Source of the DNA: Setaria digitata
Taxonomy: Eukaryota; Nematoda; Chromadorea; Rhabditida; Setariidae
Direction: 5' to 3'
Assembly (NCBI GenBank): GCA_003640385.1
Contig: RCAB01000693.1
Location: 1 to 25,966, forward strand
Length of the DNA: 25,966 nucleotides
Part shown: piece after piece, positions 21,102 through 25,966 of the stretch
Numbering within the stretch: position 1 is the first letter of the stretch
Layout: every line of letters starts with the position of its first letter
The notes under the pieces: generated by a model
Told to the model about the DNA's origin: nothing
The model's input: the letters and a program-made list of their open reading frames with translations, nothing else
Database searches by the model: none
Program-made: the position numbers and the translations under genes

Positions 21102-22669
21102 TATATCGAAAAGCATCATATTTAAAAATTAAAAAAGAAGACTCCAGCTTACGAGGAATAAAATAGCGCTGCGCTTCCTCGCTTCTACCTGCCAGTTGCA
21201 ATCTCCTTCGTTTCGCAGCTCTTTCATTTATAATAGTTTTCGTAGCCATTGGACACCATTCCATGGAATGGAGCTCCATAATGGCCCTTATTTCCTCATT
21301 AGAAGCCACGTGTGGCGGCATATTGACGAAGTGGCAGCACCTTTGGCAAAAGCCTATAATAGAACTTTTATTGCAAACAAAAAAAAAAAGAGGAATTAAA
21401 TAGAGATTAAAAATGCATTTTTTACCGACAAATTTTGGTAAAAAAATGAGGTAACTACTGACAACATCCTTTCTGTTGTTCATACAAAAAAAAAAAAAAA
21501 AAAAAAAAGGGAAACCATTCTAACCATTCTGAACATGAGCCTTTGCAGAATGAATCCGCCATCCTTTCAGTGAACTAAATTCTTTCGCGCAAAGGCCACA
21601 TCCTGAAAAATCAAAATCCTTAAATTAAGCATTCCCAGATCTGCATAAATTCATTTCAAATCGACAAGAAGTGTACAAGCATGATCATTTCCTCCTTACC
21701 GACTGCAATTGACCCGTCATCCTTTCGAATTATCGTGTACGGGTCAATCTTCGGTGCTACCAACATTTGTCGATGGCGTTCAGGTATGCTCCCAACTTTC
21801 GGAACGTTGAACGGCTGTATAGCTCCTGCTACTTCAGTCACAGTCCATCCTTCATTCACAATTGGGACTCGCACAGTCCGGGAGCGCCTGAAATACAATC
21901 ATAATCAAATATTCTCCTCTATCTTTGTAACGAAATCATTCTATTAATATCTGGTTTAAAATGTTGAAAGTGTGTAATAAAAAATTTCTGGAGCTATTTT
22001 CATAACTGGAAATGAAGCTTACAGTACGATTTCGCGCGTCCTCACTATTCTTCTCTGCATCCGTACTGCTAAACGCGCTTCTGGTACCACATCACTAATT
22101 GCTCCTTCATTAGCGAAAGGTTCATGTGGCATCCGTCGGCAATCAGCCATCTCATCCACATCCAGGACGCTCTCGCGGTTAACTGTAGCCGGCGCCTGTT
22201 CTTCCTCCTCATCTTCTATCATTTCTAACTGCTCCTGAGATCGCGGAGGACTTGCGCGTCTCACGATATCTGTGCTCGGAATTGCTACTGCTTGTGCGTC
22301 ATGAGCGTGACGCTGACTACTTTCCAACCCTCTTCTCAAATCTTCTATCTAAATAATATTTCTGCATTAGAAACAGTAAAAAAATCATGACGGTAAAAAA
22401 TTTGTAATAATGCATAACTGCTGAATAAGAAAAAAAAAGAAAAAATTATTACTGATGCAAAATAAGAAAATACGGGACAATTATTTAAAATTTAGTTTAT
22501 ATTTCATATTAAAAGTAATTTCGAAATTGAAATTAAAACATACTATACGCGCCGTGTTTCGTAAATATTCTTCGAATACTTCGTTGTACAATGGCTCTTT
22601 CCGCAGATAATTTTTAAGATCTGCGAAGGTTGGTAGTTTTGGTCCTGCTACCATTTCGCTAACTTCCAT
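21040..22669 (-). CDS. Zinc-finger-like protein, six exons, about 310 residues
   Basis: Exons on the minus strand are 22669-22544, 22348-22023, 21887-21700, 21602-21525, 21353-21153 and 21053-21040. They sum to 933 nt in one frame with donors GTATGT, GTAAGC, GTAAGG, GTTAGA and GTAAGC. If the last intron is not removed, the frame runs on to the same TGA, giving 343 residues. Start: [20 protein letters not shown]. An acidic run (MIEDEEEEQ) lies near residues 84-93. A C2H2 finger [22 protein letters not shown] (C215, C218, H231, H236; C-x2-C-x12-H-x4-H) is followed by a second Cys/His cluster C242-x2-C245-x22-H268-x4-C273, then a basic KRRR (287-290). The likely role is nucleic-acid binding in the nucleus, which is inference from the finger. 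GC content and codon use stand out from the surrounding repeats. The gene lies between the arms of the long inverted repeat, so a mobile-element origin is possible, but I see no transposase or reverse transcriptase. Confidence 0.75.
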
Positions 22670-23229
22670 TTTCGCAGAAAATACCAACGAAATCTTTTCC
22701 GGGAAAAGAGCGAGAAGAAAAGAAATAATTCGAATATTGCTCTCAATATCACTTTATGAAGAAGCGACAAAATGATGTGATTGTTTCTTTTTTTTTCTCT
22801 CCATATAGATAGATCATTTTGCCTAAAAATGCATAATTAATAGAAAAAGAATGAAAGATCTGTGTAATACACTGTCCAGTTACTTTGCTATTGATTAATA
22901 CTATTCAGGCTTTCCAAATTAATCAATATTTGATTTGAGAAATAGTCGATGAAATGCCATTGATGATAAGGCATGCGTATTTTGCGCATTTTTGAAATTA
23001 GATGTTAAGTATTTTCATATATCGTTGACCACTGATAACTTCCTTTCTTCCTTTCCCGAATAAAAAAAGGAAAGAATGTCTCTTCACATTACTTTATTTT
23101 AATCTTCTGTGTTCTGATTTTCACGTTTCCCTTTCTTGTTCTTGTTCTTGATCGCGACGAATGTTTTAAAATTTGTCATTGCAACATATTTGAGGCATCT
23201 TAACTTCTCTCCATTTTATTCTTATTTTT
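22670..23229. other. Upstream region of the zinc-finger gene
   Basis: No exon is supported. On the minus strand the sequence just before the ATG has no clear TTTTCAG acceptor. Promoter elements, if any, are not recognisable. Confidence 0.45.
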
Positions 23230-23930
23230 CTTTTTAATCTAATATAACTAAAATAGCACTTTTTGGTTTTTTTTTCTTTTTTGTTAACGTAATTTTTTGA
23301 GAGAAAATTGAAAAAAAAAAAAAAATTAAAATGAAAAGAGCGAAAGAAAAAATGAACAAAATTAGGAAACGGAAATAAAAAGAAGAAAAAAATAAAAATA
23401 AAAAAAGGAAAAAAATGATGGATAAATAAAAAAAGGGATGAAAAAGTTAAAAACGAAAAAAAAAAAAAAAAAAAACATTTGTTGTCATGTTTTTTATTCA
23501 CGTTCTGATGTATATTTAACTGCTTTTTGATCTTTTTTGAATTCAATTTAATCTCTCTCATTGCTATGCGCATACGAGATAAACAGTGCACAATTATTTA
23601 AATGTGGAATTTTCCAAGCTTTGAAAAAGTTTTATTTCAAAAAATTTTATCAGCTAATGTTTTTATATTATCTCTCATGGTATCATGTATTATTCTTCAG
23701 TATGTTCTTTGACCTTCGCTGCCAATAAAAGAAGTCTGCCCTTTCTTTCACCATATTCTTTTTTTCTTACACATCTCTTCTTTATATGGATTGACCAAAC
23801 AAAGATGAAAAAAATACGAGAAAAGAAAAAGGTGAGTGCATTAATTGAAAATTTATTTCATATTTACTTATTTATTTTAATATGTTTTTTGAAAAAAAAA
23901 AAATGAAAATATGCTAGTATGTGTTTATTC
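23230..23930 (-). repeat. Right arm of the long inverted repeat
   Basis: This is the inverted, shortened counterpart of 19165-20165. GTTAACGTAATTTTTTGAGA (about 23283) begins it, then an A-rich tract, CATTTGTTGTCATGTTTTTT (about 23477), GGAATTTTCCAAGCTTTGAA (about 23606), TTCTTTGACCTTCGCTGCCA (23705-23724), CACCATATTC (about 23749) and TTTTTTGAAAAAAAAAAAAT...GCTAG (about 23885-23915). The 73-codon plus-strand frame starting at 23685 is part of this repeat, although its GAAAAAG|GTGAGT looks like a donor. Confidence 0.72.
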
Positions 23931-25020
23931 CTTTTTTTAATTCTTTTTTAGCCAATATTTTCAACTTGTAACTTTATTATTTTAATTGTTATTCAATATT
24001 TTATCACATTTTTATTCCTTTTTAATTTACAATTGAATTTTGTTTATTTCATCTATTACGTACTCTTTCTGGCCATAATATTTTCTTCATTTCATGCTTT
24101 TTTTTTTATAAATAGCTTTTCCATTTTTTTTAATCACAATAACTGTTCTGATTTTTTATCACCATCATTTTTGTCTTAACTTAATTAGTGCACGTTTATT
24201 TTTGAATATCAGTTGTCTTTTTCACTGTTAGTTTTAATTTTACTTTCGTCCTATTTATACGCTCGAAGTTTTGTGCTATTCATTTTACTACTTCCTGCTA
24301 CATAGTTTTCTCCGTTGCACACCTCTTAAAAATAACTCCTCTATAACATGATTTCTTTTCAACTCAAATTATAGTTTTGCTTTTAGGATTGTTTCCGCTG
24401 TTCTGTGATCTATTTTTAGGTGAAGAAAGAATCGTTTATCTGTGAGTTTCAGATTATTTCTACAAGTGTATTATACTAGATTACACTAGGTAGCCTTATC
24501 AGTTCTTTGTTCTTGTGATTAATTACATGATGTTGGTAAATTATGAATGAATTGCGCACAATTTTTATTTAGCGTACTACTACTACTGTTCGATGTCACT
24601 TTTCAAGTTACTTGAGATAGGATCTTTTTCGCTTTCAAAATTTCTACAAGTGTTTTATAAAAATTCCACAGGAACATCATCTAATGTGTAGAACCAGCTA
24701 ATTTCAATCAACTATTTTTCATTCGAAAAGAGAATTACCGCACAGTTTTTACTTCTAATAAGAAAATGCTCATTTGTACTCAGTGTTGTACTTCACGTAT
24801 CATATCTCAATATTTTTCTGTATGATTATTTTTTTTGTGAAACTGGTTATCAGTCAGCTGAATTCAGTAATTTCTATTTTCTCCACATATTCACTCTTCA
24901 AAGAAACATTTTTATAGTGATTCCATGTAAGCCTAAATTTTCTTATCGATTTATAAAATTGCTCAAATGAACTAAGGAATGGAATATTTTTTAAGCAAGC
25001 AAGAGCACGAGAGTTATCTT
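23931..25020. other. AT-rich stretch, no gene seen
   Basis: No supported exon. TTTCTACAAGTG occurs twice (near 24458 and 24643), a minor repeat. The DNA just before 25021 should correspond to the last helices of 18S rRNA if the rDNA homology extended further, but I cannot align it by eye. Confidence 0.45.
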
Positions 25021-25089
25021 TTAATAGTTTTAGAACCGGACAAAAGTCGTACCAAGGTTTCCGTAGATAAATCTGCGGAAGGATCATTA
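25021..25089 (+). pseudogene. Degraded 3' end of 18S rRNA
   Basis: GAACCGGACAAAAGTCGT, then AAGGTTTCCGTAG and CTGCGGAAGGATCATTA, match the universally conserved eukaryotic 18S 3' terminus. Against the conserved sequence I see changes at 25040 (G to A), 25052 (A to C), 25067 and 25069 (G to A) and 25072 (C to T). Upstream, the match fades within about 70 bp. The substitutions hit invariant positions, so this is not a functional rRNA gene. The reverse strand has a chance ORF over it. Likely a stranded copy of the ribosomal repeat. Confidence 0.85.
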
Positions 25090-25560
25090 TCTTTTCGCTT
25101 CAAACAAATAATAACTAACAAATAAAAGATTAATTTTATTTGTTACAATATTTATTAATATGCTACTAAAACTGCTTTTATTATCATTATTATTAGTACC
25201 TACCAGTTATATTGGTATAAATATATGCTAGTTTTTATTTCTAATATTGCAAAATAATAGTGATAATAATTTATTAATAACTATATACGTTGTATAAATT
25301 GTATAAACGGTAATCGATTATATTGTTGGTGTCTAAATTTTATCTAAATTATTGCCTATACCGTCGATAACAAAGAAGATAAAATGATAGCTTTAATAAA
25401 AGAAAGAAAAAATTTATTAAAGTAGACTTAATAAGCATTAATGCTAATATGCTGCCAACAAAAAAAATAACACACATATATACATAAATATGTGTGTGTT
25501 GTTTTATATATATATATAAATATACTAATAATTTGGTATGATGGGAGAGAAATTTTTTTT
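25090..25560 (+). other. ITS1-like spacer remnant
   Basis: The DNA following the 18S end is extremely AT-rich with TA microsatellites, in the position and style of a nematode ITS1. No 5.8S sequence (for example GATGAAGAACGC) follows anywhere to the end of the window, so the rDNA copy is truncated. The right border is a guess, placed near the T run at 25554-25569. Confidence 0.5.
25470..25500. repeat. Short hairpin in the spacer
   Basis: ACACACATATATACATA is followed by the complementary ATATGTGTGTGT, giving an imperfect stem of about 11-12 bp. A (TA)n tract follows directly. Such structures are common in ITS1. Confidence 0.65.
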
Positions 25561-25966
25561 TTTTTTTTAATCTTTCCTTTCTTTTATTATTTTGCTATCG
25601 CCAAGTGATAATTAATCATCAATTGTTGTTACAAGTTAACACTTTTGTACTCTTGCCACATGGAAATAGAAACTATTTATGTTTATGGAAGTAAATTTAT
25701 CAGAGGTGATTATAGTAAGAGAATTCGATTGATTTATACACCTTTTTTTTCTTTTTGNTTATAATACTAAACTGTAGAAGATAAATTTTCTCTCAACGAA
25801 TGTTAAATTAAGGAATGTTAAAATTCAAGAATTTATCGGACTCTTCATATTTGGCTGAAGTATCGCCTTTATAGGCCAACTTCTTGTGGTACTGCGTAAA
25901 AAAACGTTAGCAAATTTTCTCTTGCATACGTGTCTGTCTATTCGATGTTAGCATTTGTGCACTGAA
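25561..25966. other. No gene seen; single N at 25758
   Basis: No exon is supported. Unlike the other four N positions, the N at 25758 has no flanking duplication that I can see, so it may be an ambiguous base or a short gap. Confidence 0.45.

Noticed and set aside
23685..23906. 73-codon plus-strand ORF with a GTGAGT donor
   Set aside because: It falls within the right arm of the inverted repeat, and the start of the frame matches the repeat landmark.
24854..25087. 77-codon minus-strand ORF
   Set aside because: It is the antisense of the 18S rRNA 3' end and adjoining DNA; the conserved rRNA match on the plus strand explains the region.

Overview
The window is AT-rich eukaryotic DNA. It has short exons split by T-rich introns with GT...AG ends, a TTTTTCAG acceptor just upstream of an ATG (the form of nematode spliced-leader sites), many poly(A)/poly(T) runs, and a decayed copy of the 18S rRNA 3' end. 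Together these point to a nematode. A filarial worm is my best guess, from composition and the rDNA spacer style, but that is inference. I see no bacterial operon, CRISPR array, tRNA or provirus.

Layout. (1) 1203-4057, minus strand: a five-exon gene for a 207-residue single-pass membrane protein with signal peptide and N-glycosylation sites. This is one of the two best gene models here. (2) 5074-7591, minus strand: a broken Kelch/BACK (KLHL-type) gene. Its exon borders survive, but at least four stop codons and two frameshifts interrupt the coding. (3) 8266-8830: a degenerate tandem repeat of about 208 bp. (4) 9.0-16.3 kb: mostly non-coding, with several candidate exons on both strands that I can only support weakly. 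(5) 16711-17444, minus strand: five phase-compatible 3' exons of an unrecognised gene. (6) 17.6-20.8 kb: a purine/pyrimidine-skewed repeat field. (7) 21040-22669, minus strand: a six-exon gene for a protein with two zinc-finger-like motifs, with a small ORF on the plus strand at its 3' side. (8) 23230-23930: a divergent inverted copy of 19165-20165, so the zinc-finger gene lies inside a long inverted repeat. (9) 25021 to about 25560: a degraded fragment of the ribosomal repeat, 18S 3' end plus ITS1-like DNA, with no 5.8S gene.

Four of the five single-N positions are flanked by near-identical direct duplications of 36 to about 285 bp. These look like unmerged overlapping contig ends, so they should not be read as biological tandem repeats. 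Gene interplay cannot be inferred. The most unusual features are the inverted repeat around the zinc-finger gene, the Kelch pseudogene and the stranded rDNA fragment.
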